NCBI RefSeq assembly: GCF_900605495.1
Contig: NZ_LR027591.1
Coordinates: 1 to 64,000 of the forward strand
Direction: 5' to 3'
DNA length: 64,000 nt
From: Bacilliculturomica massiliensis
GTDB lineage: Bacteria; Bacillota; Clostridia; Peptostreptococcales; Anaerovoracaceae
Shown here: piece by piece, positions 15,898-25,360 of the stretch
How positions within the stretch are numbered: position 1 is the stretch's first letter
Layout of the letters: each line of letters begins with the position of its first letter
Position numbers and translations under genes: made by a program
Notes under the pieces: generated by a model
Told to the model about the DNA's origin: nothing
Database searches by the model: none
The model's input: the letters and a program-made list of their open reading frames with translations, nothing else

Positions 15898-16272
15898 CTA
15901 CTCCTTCTTTTCATCATCCCCAGGCTCCCGGGAATCATCCTCTTCTTCCCGCACCTCATATTCTACACCGTCCACAATATTTTTTCCACGGTATTTTTTC
16001 TTCAGGTCCCGGTCCCGCTTCCCCGCGTCCTCTCCCGTCCAGTACTTATCCAGCTCGTCTCTCAGATAATAGAGAATAAACAGCCAGAGGATCAGATCGT
16101 CAAGAAAACCGAATACGGGGATGATCGGGGGGATGAGATCCACAGGGAGAATCAGATAGATCAGCCCCAGCACAACCAGCGCCTTCTTCCAAAAGGAGAC
16201 GTTCTTGTCCTTCATCATATATTTGATGGCTTTGATCCGCTTGCCAAGGACGGCCAGGCTGATAAACTGCAT
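15898..16272 (-). CDS. YkvA/DUF1232 family small membrane protein
   Basis: The 124-residue protein contains the DUF1232 core Y-L-I-L-P-V-D-L-I-P, P-V-F-G-F-L-D-D, which forms a re-entrant or amphipathic hydrophobic region around residues 33-70. An acidic, lysine-rich tail follows (RDRDLKKKYRG, then many D and E). The family's function is unknown. GGAGGTAGCG precedes the ATG. It lies between engB and hpt in one direction, likely as part of the tig-to-hpt run. Confidence 0.83.
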   Translation of the reverse strand: MQFISLAVLGKRIKAIKYMMKDKNVSFWKKALVVLGLIYLILPVDLIPPIIPVFGFLDDLILWLFILYYLRDELDKYWTGEDAGKRDRDLKKKYRGKNIVDGVEYEVREEEDDSREPGDDEKKE

Positions 16273-16320
16273 CTCGCTACCTCCGCTCCCGATCCTTCAC
16301 TCAAGGCTGAACCGCCCGTA

Positions 16321-16929
16321 TTACTCCGCTTCGTTTCCGGGCGCGCCGTCTACCAACAGTTCCAAAACCTCCAGCAGCTGCTCCGTGCCCGTGCGCTTCA
16401 GCGCGGACACAGGGATGACAAGATCGTCATCCGAAAGCGCCAGCGTCTTTCGGATGACCGATATATTTTTCTGCATTTCATTCCTGGAGATCTTGTCCGC
16501 CTTTGTGGCCGCCACCACGCCGTCCAGCTCATAGTGCCGCAGCCATTCGTACATCTGAATATCCTGCGCCGTGGGCGCGTGGCGGATATCCACCAGCTGG
16601 ATCACCTTGCGCAGGTTCTGACGGCCTGCCAGATAGGTCTCGATCATCTGTCCCCAGCTTTCTGTGACGGACTTCGATACCTTGGCATAGCCATATCCCG
16701 GCAGGTCGACGATGCGGAAAACATCGTTGATCTCGTAAAAATTTATGGTCCTGGTCTTTCCCGGATTTCCGCTGACTCTGGCCAGTTTCTTCCGGTTCAG
16801 CAGCAGGTTGATGAGAGACGACTTTCCCACGTTGGAACGGCCCGCGAAGGCTACCTCCGGCATGGTATCCTCGGGATACTGGGCCGGTTTTACCGCCACC
16901 GCTTTCAATTCGGCTTTTTTTATCTTCAT
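16321..16929 (-). CDS. engB: Ribosome biogenesis GTPase YsxC/EngB
   Basis: The 202-residue GTPase has a G1 motif G-R-S-N-V-G-K-S-S (about residues 30-38), the G2 region with T-x-T-I-N-F, G3 D-L-P-G-Y-G-Y-A, G4 T-K-A-D-K and G5 V-S-A-L-K. EngB acts in assembly of the large ribosomal subunit and is usually essential. It follows lon by 18 bases, the conserved Firmicute order lon-engB. Confidence 0.96.
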   Translation of the reverse strand: MKIKKAELKAVAVKPAQYPEDTMPEVAFAGRSNVGKSSLINLLLNRKKLARVSGNPGKTRTINFYEINDVFRIVDLPGYGYAKVSKSVTESWGQMIETYLAGRQNLRKVIQLVDIRHAPTAQDIQMYEWLRHYELDGVVAATKADKISRNEMQKNISVIRKTLALSDDDLVIPVSALKRTGTEQLLEVLELLVDGAPGNEAE

Positions 16930-16947
16930 GTTTGTTTTTGTCTCCCG

Positions 16948-19341
16948 TTAGACCAGCGCTTCCGCAAGCGCGTCCTCCACCTTGTCGATGAGAACGAAGG
17001 TCAGCTGTTTTCTGACGTTGGCGGGTATTTCCTCAATGTCCGCCTCGTTCTCCCTGGGAAGCAGTATCTTTTTGATCCCTGCTCTGTGCGCCGCCAGCAC
17101 CTTTTCCTTGATCCCTCCCACGGGCAGCACATTGCCCCGCAGCGTGATCTCGCCGGTCATAGCGACCTCCTTGCGCACCGCCCGTCCCGTCAGCGCGGAG
17201 ATAACGGACGTGCACATGGTCACGCCGGCGGAAGGTCCGTCCTTGGGCGTGGCCCCCTCCGGTATGTGGATATGCAGATCGCATTCCTTGTGGAAGTCCT
17301 CGCTGACGCCCAGCGCTTTGGCGTGAGCGCGGATATAGCTGATCCCCGCTTTGGCGGATTCCTGCATCACGTCGCCCAGCTGTCCCGTCAGCACCAGTTT
17401 TCCGCTGCCGGGCACCACCGTAGTCTCGATAAAGAGAGTGTCTCCGCCCACCACGGTCCAGGCCAGACCGGTGGTGACGCCTATCTCGTTGACGCCCTCG
17501 ATCTTATCGTAGTGATAGCGTTTCTTTCCCATGAACTTTTCCAGGTTGGCAGGCGTAATGCGGCTGCTGCGCCTGCGGCCCTCCACCACCTGGCGCGCCA
17601 CCTTGCGGCAGATGTTCGCCACCTCGCGCTCCAGATTTCGGACGCCGGATTCTCTCGTATAGTAGTTGATGAGATCCCGCAGCGCAGGCTCCGTGATCGT
17701 GAGGTTTTTTTCGTCCAGACCGTGTTCCCTGCGCTTTTTGGGTATGAGATACCGCTGGGCGATCTTGACCTTCTCCTCCTCCGTATAGCCGGAAACGCTG
17801 ATGACCTCCATGCGGTCCAGCAGAGGCCGGGGTATGGTATCAATGGTGTTGGCCGTGGTGATGAACATCACTCTGGACAGATCGTAAGGCACTTCCAGAT
17901 AGTGATCCATGAATTCTTTATTCTGTTCCGGGTCCAGGACCTCCAGCAGAGCGGAAGCCGGATCTCCCCGAAAATCGTTGCCGATCTTATCTACCTCGTC
18001 GAACAGGAACACCGGATTGCTGGTCCCCGCCTCTTTGACGGCGGAGACGACCCGCCCGGGGATGGCCCCGATATAAGTCCTCCTGTGGCCCCGGATCTCC
18101 GCCTCGTCCCGGACTCCGCCCAGAGACATGTGCACAAATTTCCGGTTAGTAGCCCTGGCGATGGAACGGGCGATGGAAGTCTTTCCCACTCCCGGCGGAC
18201 CCACCAGGCACAGGATCGGTCCCTTGATATTGCCCACCAGCTTCAGCACAGCCAGGTATTCAAGGATCCTCTCTTTTACCTTCTCCAGGCCATAGTGATC
18301 TTCATCCAGGATCTTTCTGGCCTTCTTCAGATCCAGATCGTCCTTGGACACTTTATTCCAGGGAAGCGACAGGATCCACTCCACATAAGTGCGGATGACG
18401 CCGCCCTCGGCGGAAGAACTCTGGATCTTCTGGAGACGCTTGATCTCCTTTTCCACCTTCTCGTGGGTGTCCTTGGGCAGTTTCAGCTTCTTCAGCTGCT
18501 TCAGCCACTCCTGGATCTCATCCTCGATATCCTCGTCCTGTCCCAATTCCTCCTGAATGGCCCGCATCTGCTCTCTCAGGTAATACTCCCGCTGGCTTTT
18601 GTTCATCTGACTCTTCACTTTTGTGTTGATGTCGTTTTCGATGTGAAGGATCTCGATCTCCTTCATCAGATAACCGCTGAGCAGTTCCAGTCTCTGTTCC
18701 GCGTCAAAAGCGTCCAGGACCGCCTGTTTTTCATCTATTTTCAGATCCATGTGCGAAGTGATCACGTCGGCCAGCCGGCCCGGCTGATCTTCTCCGCTCA
18801 CAGAGGCGTAAACATCCATGGACATTTTGGGACTGTAGTTCAGATATTCCTCAAAGGATGAAAGTACAGAACGCATCAACGCTTCCAGCCTCGGCGACAT
18901 ATCGTCGTATTCCTGCTCCCACACAGCCCTTACTTCCGCCTGGAAATAAGGGATCTCCTTCAGAAGATCCACCATCTCACCGCGGCAGATCCCCTCCACC
19001 AGCACGCGGATATTGTCTCCCGGCAGACGGAGCATCTGCTTGATCTTGGCCACGGTCCCCACGTGATAAAAGTCTTCGATGGTGGGAAGATCCGTGTCCG
19101 GGTCTTTCTGCGCCACCAGAAAAACGGTCTGATTGATCATCATGGCCTTCTCCAGCGCCGCGATGGATTTTTCTCTGCCTATGTCAAAGTGGAGTACCAT
19201 GCTTGGAAAAACGGACAGACCGCGCAGAGGGATCAGCGGCATGACCTGTGTGTCCCTTTCCTGGTCCACAAGGGTCGGAGCTTCTATCTTATTTTCCTGA
19301 TCTCCCAGTTCTTCTTTCTTCTCGTTTTCTAATTCAGCCAT
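16948..19341 (-). CDS. lon: ATP-dependent protease La
   Basis: 797 residues. The N-terminal LON substrate-binding domain (about 34-230), a coiled helical region, the AAA+ module with Walker A G-P-P-G-V-G-K-T-S near residue 382 and Walker B F-L-F-D-E-V-D-K, and the C-terminal protease domain follow in order. The catalytic serine in G-P-S-A-G-V lies near 703 and the lysine in G-G-I-K-E-K near 745. It degrades misfolded and regulatory proteins in the cytosol. A long uninterrupted frame on the opposite strand (15871-18861) is a codon-bias shadow. AAAGGAGGAG precedes the start. Confidence 0.97.
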   Translation of the reverse strand: MAELENEKKEELGDQENKIEAPTLVDQERDTQVMPLIPLRGLSVFPSMVLHFDIGREKSIAALEKAMMINQTVFLVAQKDPDTDLPTIEDFYHVGTVAKIKQMLRLPGDNIRVLVEGICRGEMVDLLKEIPYFQAEVRAVWEQEYDDMSPRLEALMRSVLSSFEEYLNYSPKMSMDVYASVSGEDQPGRLADVITSHMDLKIDEKQAVLDAFDAEQRLELLSGYLMKEIEILHIENDINTKVKSQMNKSQREYYLREQMRAIQEELGQDEDIEDEIQEWLKQLKKLKLPKDTHEKVEKEIKRLQKIQSSSAEGGVIRTYVEWILSLPWNKVSKDDLDLKKARKILDEDHYGLEKVKERILEYLAVLKLVGNIKGPILCLVGPPGVGKTSIARSIARATNRKFVHMSLGGVRDEAEIRGHRRTYIGAIPGRVVSAVKEAGTSNPVFLFDEVDKIGNDFRGDPASALLEVLDPEQNKEFMDHYLEVPYDLSRVMFITTANTIDTIPRPLLDRMEVISVSGYTEEEKVKIAQRYLIPKKRREHGLDEKNLTITEPALRDLINYYTRESGVRNLEREVANICRKVARQVVEGRRRSSRITPANLEKFMGKKRYHYDKIEGVNEIGVTTGLAWTVVGGDTLFIETTVVPGSGKLVLTGQLGDVMQESAKAGISYIRAHAKALGVSEDFHKECDLHIHIPEGATPKDGPSAGVTMCTSVISALTGRAVRKEVAMTGEITLRGNVLPVGGIKEKVLAAHRAGIKKILLPRENEADIEEIPANVRKQLTFVLIDKVEDALAEALV

Positions 19342-19478
19342 CGTTACTCCTCCTTTCTCTTCTCTTTTTTTGTTTTCTTACACTCTGCGCCCGCTGTCTT
19401 CACGGGCTGCCCAATGCAACAAAACAGGCGGCTCCCCGCCGTCTGTTTCATTTGGAATAAACTGCCTCCCAGCTGAGC

Positions 19479-20756
19479 TCAGGATGCGGATTCTTCTTCT
19501 TCTTTGGTTTTATCCAAAAGCACCAGCGCAGGTCCAGCGTTATTGTCGATCGTCCCTTTTGTGATGATGCACTTCTTAATGTCGTCCCGAGACGGAATGT
19601 CGTACATGACGTCGGTCATGACCTGCTCCAGTATGGAGCGCAGTCCCCGGGCCCCGGTCTTTCTCTCGATGGCTTTTTCCGCCACTCTTCTGAGCGCGTC
19701 CTCCTCGATCTCAAGCTCCACGCCGTCCAGCTCGAACAGTCTCCTGTACTGCTTGGTGATGGCGTTCTTGGGTTCGGTGAGGATGCGTACCAGAGCGTCT
19801 GTGTTCAGCTCCTCCAGCGTGACCATGACGGGAAGACGGCCGATGAATTCAGGGATGAGCCCGTATTTCATCAGATCCTCCGCCTGGATCTTTTTCAATG
19901 TCTCCGACGGATCCATTTTCTGTACGGAAATATCGGAATTGAAGCCGATGGTCTTTTCGCCGATCCTCCTCTGGATGATCTTATCCAGCCCGTCGAAGGC
20001 GCCTCCGCAGATGAACAGCACATTGGTGGTGTCGAACTGGATGAACTCCTGATGGGGGTGCTTCCTTCCGCCCTGAGGGGGGACGCTGGCCACCGTGCCT
20101 TCCAGGATCTTCAGCAGCGCCTGCTGCACGCCTTCGCCGCTGACGTCCCTCGTAATGGAAGGATTCTCAGATTTCCGTGCTATCTTGTCGATCTCGTCGA
20201 CGTATATGATACCCTTCTGCGCCTTTTCCACGTCGTAATCCGCGGCCTGGATCAGTTTCAGAAGTATGTTTTCCACATCTTCGCCCACATAGCCTGCTTC
20301 CGTCAGCGCAGTGGCGTCGGCGATGGCGAAGGGAACGTTCAATATCTTTGCCAGCGTCTGGGCCAGCAGCGTCTTGCCCGAACCCGTAGGCCCGATCATG
20401 ACGATGTTGCTCTTCTGGATCTCGACCTCATCGTCTCCGCGCTGCATATCCAGATTGTTGATCCGCTTGTAATGATTATACACCGCCACAGCCAGGCTCT
20501 TCTTCGCGTCTTCCTGATCGATCACGTAATCGGACAGAGTGGCGGAGATCTCCTTGGGCTTCGGCAGCGACTTGCTGTCTGTGAGAACCGCGTCCTCCTT
20601 CATGAAGGCCAGTTCTTCCTTGATAATGTCCTGACAGAGCTCAATGCACTCGTCGCAGATGTACACATTGGGCCCTGCCACCAGTCTGCGGACCTGGTCC
20701 TGAGACTTTCCGCAGAAGGAGCATTTCAACTGTTTTGATTCATCATATTTTGTCAT
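19479..20756 (-). CDS. clpX: ClpX unfoldase
   Basis: The 425-residue protein has the N-terminal C4 zinc-binding domain (CSFCGK...CDECIELC, about 12-41), AAA+ Walker A G-P-T-G-S-G-K-T, Walker B I-I-Y-V-D-E-I-D, the pore loop G-Y-V-G-E-D, the I-G-F loop (E-K-T-I-G-F) that docks on ClpP, and sensor 2 G-A-R-G-L-R. It feeds substrates to ClpP, encoded immediately upstream. The gap to clpP is 18 bases. Confidence 0.97.
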   Translation of the reverse strand: MTKYDESKQLKCSFCGKSQDQVRRLVAGPNVYICDECIELCQDIIKEELAFMKEDAVLTDSKSLPKPKEISATLSDYVIDQEDAKKSLAVAVYNHYKRINNLDMQRGDDEVEIQKSNIVMIGPTGSGKTLLAQTLAKILNVPFAIADATALTEAGYVGEDVENILLKLIQAADYDVEKAQKGIIYVDEIDKIARKSENPSITRDVSGEGVQQALLKILEGTVASVPPQGGRKHPHQEFIQFDTTNVLFICGGAFDGLDKIIQRRIGEKTIGFNSDISVQKMDPSETLKKIQAEDLMKYGLIPEFIGRLPVMVTLEELNTDALVRILTEPKNAITKQYRRLFELDGVELEIEEDALRRVAEKAIERKTGARGLRSILEQVMTDVMYDIPSRDDIKKCIITKGTIDNNAGPALVLLDKTKEEEESAS

Positions 20757-20774
20757 ATATACTCTTTCCCCCTA

Positions 20775-21356
20775 TTATCTGGTGGAGATCACCTTGTCGA
20801 TGAGGCCGTATCTGGCAGCCTCCTCCGCGTACATGAAATTGTCGCGGTCCGTATCTCTGGCGATGGTCTCCAGGTCCTGACCTGTCCGCTCGCTCAGAAT
20901 ACGGTTCAGCTTTTCTCTCGTGCGGATAATGTGCTCCGCGTGAATGCGGACGTCCTCCGCCTGACCCTGCGCTCCGCCGAGAGGCTGGTGGATCATGATC
21001 TCCGCGTTGGGCAGTGCGAAGCGCTTCCCCTTAGCGCCCGCCGCCAGCAGAAACGCGCCCATGCTGGCCGCCATCCCGATACAGATGGTGGACACATCCG
21101 GCTTGATGTACTGCATGGTATCATAGATCGCCAGACCGGCCGTCACGGAACCGCCGGGGCTGTTGATATAAAAGCTGATATCCTTATCGGGATCTTCAGA
21201 TTCCAGGAACAGAAGCTGAGCCACGATCAGGCTGGCGGTCGTCTCGTTGACTTCCTCGCCCAACATCACGATACGGTCTTTCAGCAATCTGGAATAGATA
21301 TCGTAAGACCTCTCGCCGCGGCTGGTTTGCTCTACTACCATTGGAACTAAACTCAT
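20775..21356 (-). CDS. clpP: ClpP serine protease subunit
   Basis: The 193-residue protein contains the catalytic triad serine in G-M-A-A-S-M-G-A, histidine in I-H-Q-P-L-G-G and aspartate in D-T-D-R-D-N-F-M. The start at 21356 ([10 protein letters not shown]) has AAGGAAGG ten bases upstream and gives the usual family length; an upstream in-frame extension to 21416 lacks a site. It forms the barrel protease that works with ClpX downstream. Confidence 0.97.
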   Translation of the reverse strand: MSLVPMVVEQTSRGERSYDIYSRLLKDRIVMLGEEVNETTASLIVAQLLFLESEDPDKDISFYINSPGGSVTAGLAIYDTMQYIKPDVSTICIGMAASMGAFLLAAGAKGKRFALPNAEIMIHQPLGGAQGQAEDVRIHAEHIIRTREKLNRILSERTGQDLETIARDTDRDNFMYAEEAARYGLIDKVISTR

Positions 21357-21448
21357 TTCCTCAATACCTTCCTTTGTGATTATTCTTAGTAAATTCCGCC
21401 GGAGCGATACATTCAACTCCGGCGGCTCAGTTCATCCTTCTATATTTA

Positions 21449-22738
21449 TTACTCAATTACCGCGTTTTCAAACATGAAATCGATGGCTTTTCTCATTTTA
21501 ATATCCTGCTGCAGGTAAGAGAAGTTATCCACGTTCATCATTTCACGCAGTTTTTCCACTTCCATCTTGTACATTTCGGCCATGGCAGTCATTTCCTTCT
21601 CCATGTCCTCCTGGCTGGCCTCCAGCTTTTCGGCCTCCGCCACAGCCTCCACGATCAGCCGGGTCTTGACCTTCTTTTCCGCATCCGCTTTCAGCTCGCC
21701 CCGCAGATCTTCTCTGCTCTTCTGCAGGTACTGGCAGTACATATCCAGATTCAAGCCCTGATAGGACAGCTGCTGGCTGAACTCGTTGAGCATCTCGTCC
21801 AGCTGATCCTCGATCATGATATTCGGCACGTCGATCTGGTTGGCCTCGAACACCTTTTCGAGGACGGCGTTCTTGGTCTCAAACTCCACAGCCTCGGCGG
21901 CGGACTTCTCCAGCTTCTCTCTGGTGTCCTTCTTCAGTTCCTCCAGCGTGTCGAACTCGCTGGCGTCCTTGGCGAAATCATCATCCAGAGCCGGCAGCTC
22001 TTCTTCCTTGACCTCGTGGACCTTGCATTTAAATACGGCTTCCTTGCCCGCCAGATCCTCCGCGTGGTACTCTTCAGGGAAGGTGACCTTCACTTCCACG
22101 TCGTCTCCGGCCTTGGCGCCCACCAGCTGCTCCTCGAAACCGGGGATGAAGCTCTTGGATCCCAGCACCAGAGGCTGTCTCTCGGCGGTACCGCCCTCAA
22201 ACTGATCGTCGCCCACGAAACCGGCGTAATCGATGAGGACCGTGTCTCCATCCTTCGCCTCTCTCTCTACGACCACCAGTCTGGCGTTTCTCTTCTGCAG
22301 AGCTTCCAGCTCCTTCGTCACATCCTCGTCGGAGACGGGATGCTCCACCTTCTCCACCTTGACGCCCTTGTAATCCTTCACTTCGAACTCGGGCATGCAG
22401 GTGACGGTGACGGTTATCTCAAAATCCTTGCCTTTCTCCAGCTTCGCTTCCCCGAATTCAACGTTGGGACGGTCCACCGGATTCAGCTCCAGATCGGCCA
22501 GAGACTGGGGATATCCGGAGGAGAACATGCTGTTCAGCGCTTCCTCGAAAAAGACGTCCTCTCCGAATCTGGCCTCGATGAGCTTCCTGGGAGCCTTTCC
22601 CTTGCGGAACCCGTCCACTACGTACTTTCCCTTTTCTTTCTGGTACGCTTCGTTCAAAGCCTTATCAAAGTCCTCCCCGGAAAAGGTCATTGTGAATTTC
22701 GCATCATTTTTTTCCTTGCCAAGTAATGTTGCTTTCAT
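21449..22738 (-). CDS. tig: Trigger factor (ribosome-associated chaperone and prolyl isomerase)
   Basis: 429 residues: an N-terminal ribosome-binding domain with the signature G-F-R-K-G-K-A-P-R near residues 42-50, a central FKBP-type prolyl isomerase domain (about 150-240, with G-F-V-G-D and F-P-E-E-Y) and a C-terminal helical arm domain. The ATG at 22738 is preceded by GGAGGAGAA; an ATG four codons earlier lacks a site. It heads the tig-clpP-clpX-lon-engB run, a conserved Firmicute order, so new proteins and their quality control are co-regulated. Confidence 0.96.
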   Translation of the reverse strand: MKATLLGKEKNDAKFTMTFSGEDFDKALNEAYQKEKGKYVVDGFRKGKAPRKLIEARFGEDVFFEEALNSMFSSGYPQSLADLELNPVDRPNVEFGEAKLEKGKDFEITVTVTCMPEFEVKDYKGVKVEKVEHPVSDEDVTKELEALQKRNARLVVVEREAKDGDTVLIDYAGFVGDDQFEGGTAERQPLVLGSKSFIPGFEEQLVGAKAGDDVEVKVTFPEEYHAEDLAGKEAVFKCKVHEVKEEELPALDDDFAKDASEFDTLEELKKDTREKLEKSAAEAVEFETKNAVLEKVFEANQIDVPNIMIEDQLDEMLNEFSQQLSYQGLNLDMYCQYLQKSREDLRGELKADAEKKVKTRLIVEAVAEAEKLEASQEDMEKEMTAMAEMYKMEVEKLREMMNVDNFSYLQQDIKMRKAIDFMFENAVIE

Positions 22739-22862
22739 TTTCTCCTCCATTATATTTCATTATTTTTCCGATTAACTCACGAATTCAATTTTCAACGGCT
22801 CCGGCGTCTGACGCCCAGGGCCCTGACAGTCAAATGTGCCCAGCTTGGAAACTGCGCACATT

Positions 22863-22891
22863 ATTATACCTTTTATTTATTGGAAAGTAAA
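22863..22891 (-). promoter_or_regulatory. Promoter of the tig-clpP-clpX-lon operon
   Basis: On the minus strand: TTTACT (22886-22891), 17-base spacer, perfect TATAAT (22863-22868), 125 bases before the tig start. No CIRCE or CtsR-type operator was recognised beside it. Confidence 0.65.
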
Positions 22892-22951
22892 GCAAAAAAG
22901 CTGAAAATACTGCAATTCTACGGTTTATGGCGTTAGAAGCACGGCGATTTC

Positions 22952-23626
22952 TCACGGCTCCGGAATTTCCCACGGGAGATGCTCCATATTCCAGAACTGG
23001 CGGTAGCGATTTGGCTGCACGGCTTCCACCTGAATGATCAGCGTGAACTCCGTATTGGCGTCGCTGCCCTGCACGGAATCCATGTCCACTCCGTCAAACA
23101 GGACGAGCTGTTGCTTCTGCGCCTTCACTCCCACGGCGGCAGAGCCGGAGACCGTCACAGCAGCCGACGTGACCAGAGAGGGCCCCACCGGCGTTTTATA
23201 ATAATAACAATAATCATTTGCTCTGTTGTCGTACCAGCCGTCTCCCTGGATCCGGTAAGAGGTAAACGGCGCGTCCAGAATGCTGTCCGTCTTCCGGTCC
23301 ACCCACTGTTCGAGAATACGTACCCGCACCAGCGCCGGAGATATGCCCTCGTAGTTCACCACATATTTCAGATCCCCCAGATATCTGTTGGACGACGCGG
23401 TGCTGATTTTTATGCCGCTCAGGTCGTCTGCAGCAGTCTGGCCGAAATACGCCTGTCCCGCTATGTGAAAGTCGCTGACCGCCACATCGGAGACCGCCTC
23501 CTCCTGAGGATTCAGCCACCCGAGGGTACCGGATCCCAGCAGTCCCACGGCCGCCGCTGCAGCCGCGATCATCAGGATCATCCAGCTTCTTCTGCAGAAC
23601 CAATTGATTTTTTTCTTCTCGTCCAT
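22952..23626 (-). CDS. Secreted TasA/camelysin-like protein, locus gene 15
   Basis: The 224-residue protein has a single N-terminal membrane segment (about 14-34) ending in T-L-G-W-L, a degenerate form of the A-W-F SipW-class cleavage region. A beta-rich extracellular domain follows, with aromatic-rich motifs GWYDNRANDYCYYYK and a C-terminal strand VEAVQPNRYRQFWN. It is the last gene of the long minus-strand locus, 11 bases after its neighbour. It has no recognised enzymatic motif. I infer a minor fibre subunit or cap; the family assignment rests on signal type and context. Confidence 0.55.
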   Translation of the reverse strand: MDEKKKINWFCRRSWMILMIAAAAAAVGLLGSGTLGWLNPQEEAVSDVAVSDFHIAGQAYFGQTAADDLSGIKISTASSNRYLGDLKYVVNYEGISPALVRVRILEQWVDRKTDSILDAPFTSYRIQGDGWYDNRANDYCYYYKTPVGPSLVTSAAVTVSGSAAVGVKAQKQQLVLFDGVDMDSVQGSDANTEFTLIIQVEAVQPNRYRQFWNMEHLPWEIPEP

Positions 23627-23637
23627 CTTTTTCTCCG

Positions 23638-24453
23638 TTACAGCGTGCAGTTAATGGTAAAGATCAGCCTGCCTTCCCGCTGTTCCAACGCTTTCCCATT
23701 GTCCCTGGCGCTGTCCCCATTCCAGGGCATCTGATCGTACTCCGCCCAGCAGAGCACGTCGATCTCAAAAGCCTTCGCCGTTTCGCCTTCTCTCCACGGC
23801 GGAAGCTTGCCCGGATAGACCACTGTATTGTTCGTCACGCCGTTGGTGATCTTGCTGTGATATTCATCCAGCGCAGCGCTGAGAGCGGCAAAATCTCCAT
23901 ATGCGCCGGTCAGCTTTCCCCGTATATACTGTCTGTAATTCGTCCCGGCGCCGTCCGCCCCGCGCACGCAGAAGTTCTCCGGTTCTGCCCAGGCGTCCGC
24001 CGGGATCACCATGGAGAGCATGCCGCTGTCCGCCGGCTGCGGCGCTGTCACCGTGGCCCGGATGCCCACAGGCAGTCCTCCTGTGTTGACGATCCGCGCC
24101 CGCACCAGCGTCACGCCCTCGTCAAACTCATCGTGTGCTCCGGTCACCGTTCCCGACGCCTGCGAACGCACCGCCGCCACCGGCTTCTCTCCGTCGTTGA
24201 GCTTCGCCGCGCCGGCGATGGGAACAGATACGGAGACCTGCTGGCCATTTTTTATCTTTTCTATATTCTCGCCGTTCATGTAGACGATATAGTCGATCAC
24301 GCCCACTCCGTATTCCGCTTCCAGCCACGTACCTGAATCAGTAAACCACGCGCCTGTCTTTTCTGTTCCCAGCGCCGCTGAGAAGATCACCGCGGCGGTC
24401 AGGAGACATATGCAGATTTTGGTCGCTGCCATCTGTTTTTTCATAAGGCTCAA
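23638..24453 (-). CDS. Secreted TasA/camelysin-like protein, locus gene 14
   Basis: About 270 residues, with an N-terminal hydrophobic segment ending in K-T-G-A-W-F-T-D, the SipW-class signal pattern. The mature region alternates strands with no known catalytic motif; R-A-R-I-V-N-T-G-G-L resembles the conserved V-x-N-x-G core of camelysin/TasA folds. The start is ambiguous: TTG at 24453 (four bases after GAGG) or ATG at 24444. Gaps of 11 and 27 bases to its neighbours indicate co-transcription. Confidence 0.65.
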   Translation of the reverse strand: MSLMKKQMAATKICICLLTAAVIFSAALGTEKTGAWFTDSGTWLEAEYGVGVIDYIVYMNGENIEKIKNGQQVSVSVPIAGAAKLNDGEKPVAAVRSQASGTVTGAHDEFDEGVTLVRARIVNTGGLPVGIRATVTAPQPADSGMLSMVIPADAWAEPENFCVRGADGAGTNYRQYIRGKLTGAYGDFAALSAALDEYHSKITNGVTNNTVVYPGKLPPWREGETAKAFEIDVLCWAEYDQMPWNGDSARDNGKALEQREGRLIFTINCTL

Positions 24454-24480
24454 TCATCCTCTTCCGCCGGTTGTTCCGGA

Positions 24481-25296
24481 CTACAACGAAAACCTGTTCT
24501 GATAAAATACCTGCCAGTCCATGGCCTCGCGCTGTTTGGCCAGATATTCCACGGTGATCAACAGCCGGGAACCGCTGTACAGCTCCGTAAAGATCTGCTC
24601 CTCCTCTGCGGTGGGCAGTTCAGGGACTACCTTGACGGAAACCAGAGTATTATAACGGTCTCCGGCGCCGGCAGGGACCGCCACCGCCGCGGTGGACACC
24701 GTCTGTCCCGCGGGCACCAGCTCCCACTCGCAGGAGCGTTCCATCAAAGGCGCGTCCACTAAATTCCATTCGTATCCTTTTCCAGTTTCAAATGCCAGGT
24801 TCAGAAGCGGGACCATGAGCGTCCGGCCCGCCCTTTCCTCGGTTATTCCCAGCTGATATACATCCTGTGAGGGCCAGCAGACCGCAGAGTGGGTCGCCGC
24901 CTCCGGCAGGCCGTATTTCGTCACCACCTGCGCCGTGATCCTGATCCTGACGTTGGTAGTTACTGTGGATCTGTTCTCCAGACGCAGCACGTTCAGCGCT
25001 CCGTCCTTTACCTCGATCAGTTCTCTGCCCGGATAGATATAAGAATCATCCTCGCTCTCCACTGTGTTGGAGATAAAACTGCCGTAGGATCCGTCTGTAT
25101 TGTCCTTTGGAAAATAACTGACGTCACCCGCCGTCAGCGGTATTTCTTCCAGTCCGGAATAGACGAACCAGGAATAGGTAGAGCCGGCGCCGAACATGCA
25201 GCCTGCCGCCACCAGCGCCAGAAGCGCCAGAAGCGCGATCCGCGGAAACGGCATACTCGACGCCGAGCCGCCGTTTTCTTTTTTTCTCCCATGCAT
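24481..25296 (-). CDS. Secreted TasA/camelysin-like protein, locus gene 13
   Basis: 271 residues. A membrane segment (about 18-40) ends in S-T-Y-S-W-F-V-Y-S-G, the SipW-class signal. The mature part contains L-R-L-E-N-R-S-T-V-T-T-N-V-R-I-R-I, the typical beta-sandwich pairing of this fold, and a C-terminal strand L-L-I-T-V-E-Y-L-A. Strong AAAGGAGGAG site. It follows the giant GLUG gene by 64 bases and likely forms part of the same surface assembly. Confidence 0.68.
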   Translation of the reverse strand: MHGRKKENGGSASSMPFPRIALLALLALVAAGCMFGAGSTYSWFVYSGLEEIPLTAGDVSYFPKDNTDGSYGSFISNTVESEDDSYIYPGRELIEVKDGALNVLRLENRSTVTTNVRIRITAQVVTKYGLPEAATHSAVCWPSQDVYQLGITEERAGRTLMVPLLNLAFETGKGYEWNLVDAPLMERSCEWELVPAGQTVSTAAVAVPAGAGDRYNTLVSVKVVPELPTAEEEQIFTELYSGSRLLITVEYLAKQREAMDWQVFYQNRFSL

Positions 25297-25360
25297 GGCC
25301 CTCTCCTCCTTTCCCGTCTCGCTGTCTCAACCCGTTTTCCGCCCGGCTGAGATCTTTGGG

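Noticed and set aside
15871-18861. A 996-codon open frame on the plus strand opposite lon, engB and ykvA
   Set aside because: The opposite strand encodes lon, engB and ykvA with all motifs intact. The plus-strand frame lacks a ribosome binding site and recognisable domains and is explained by GC-rich third-position bias.
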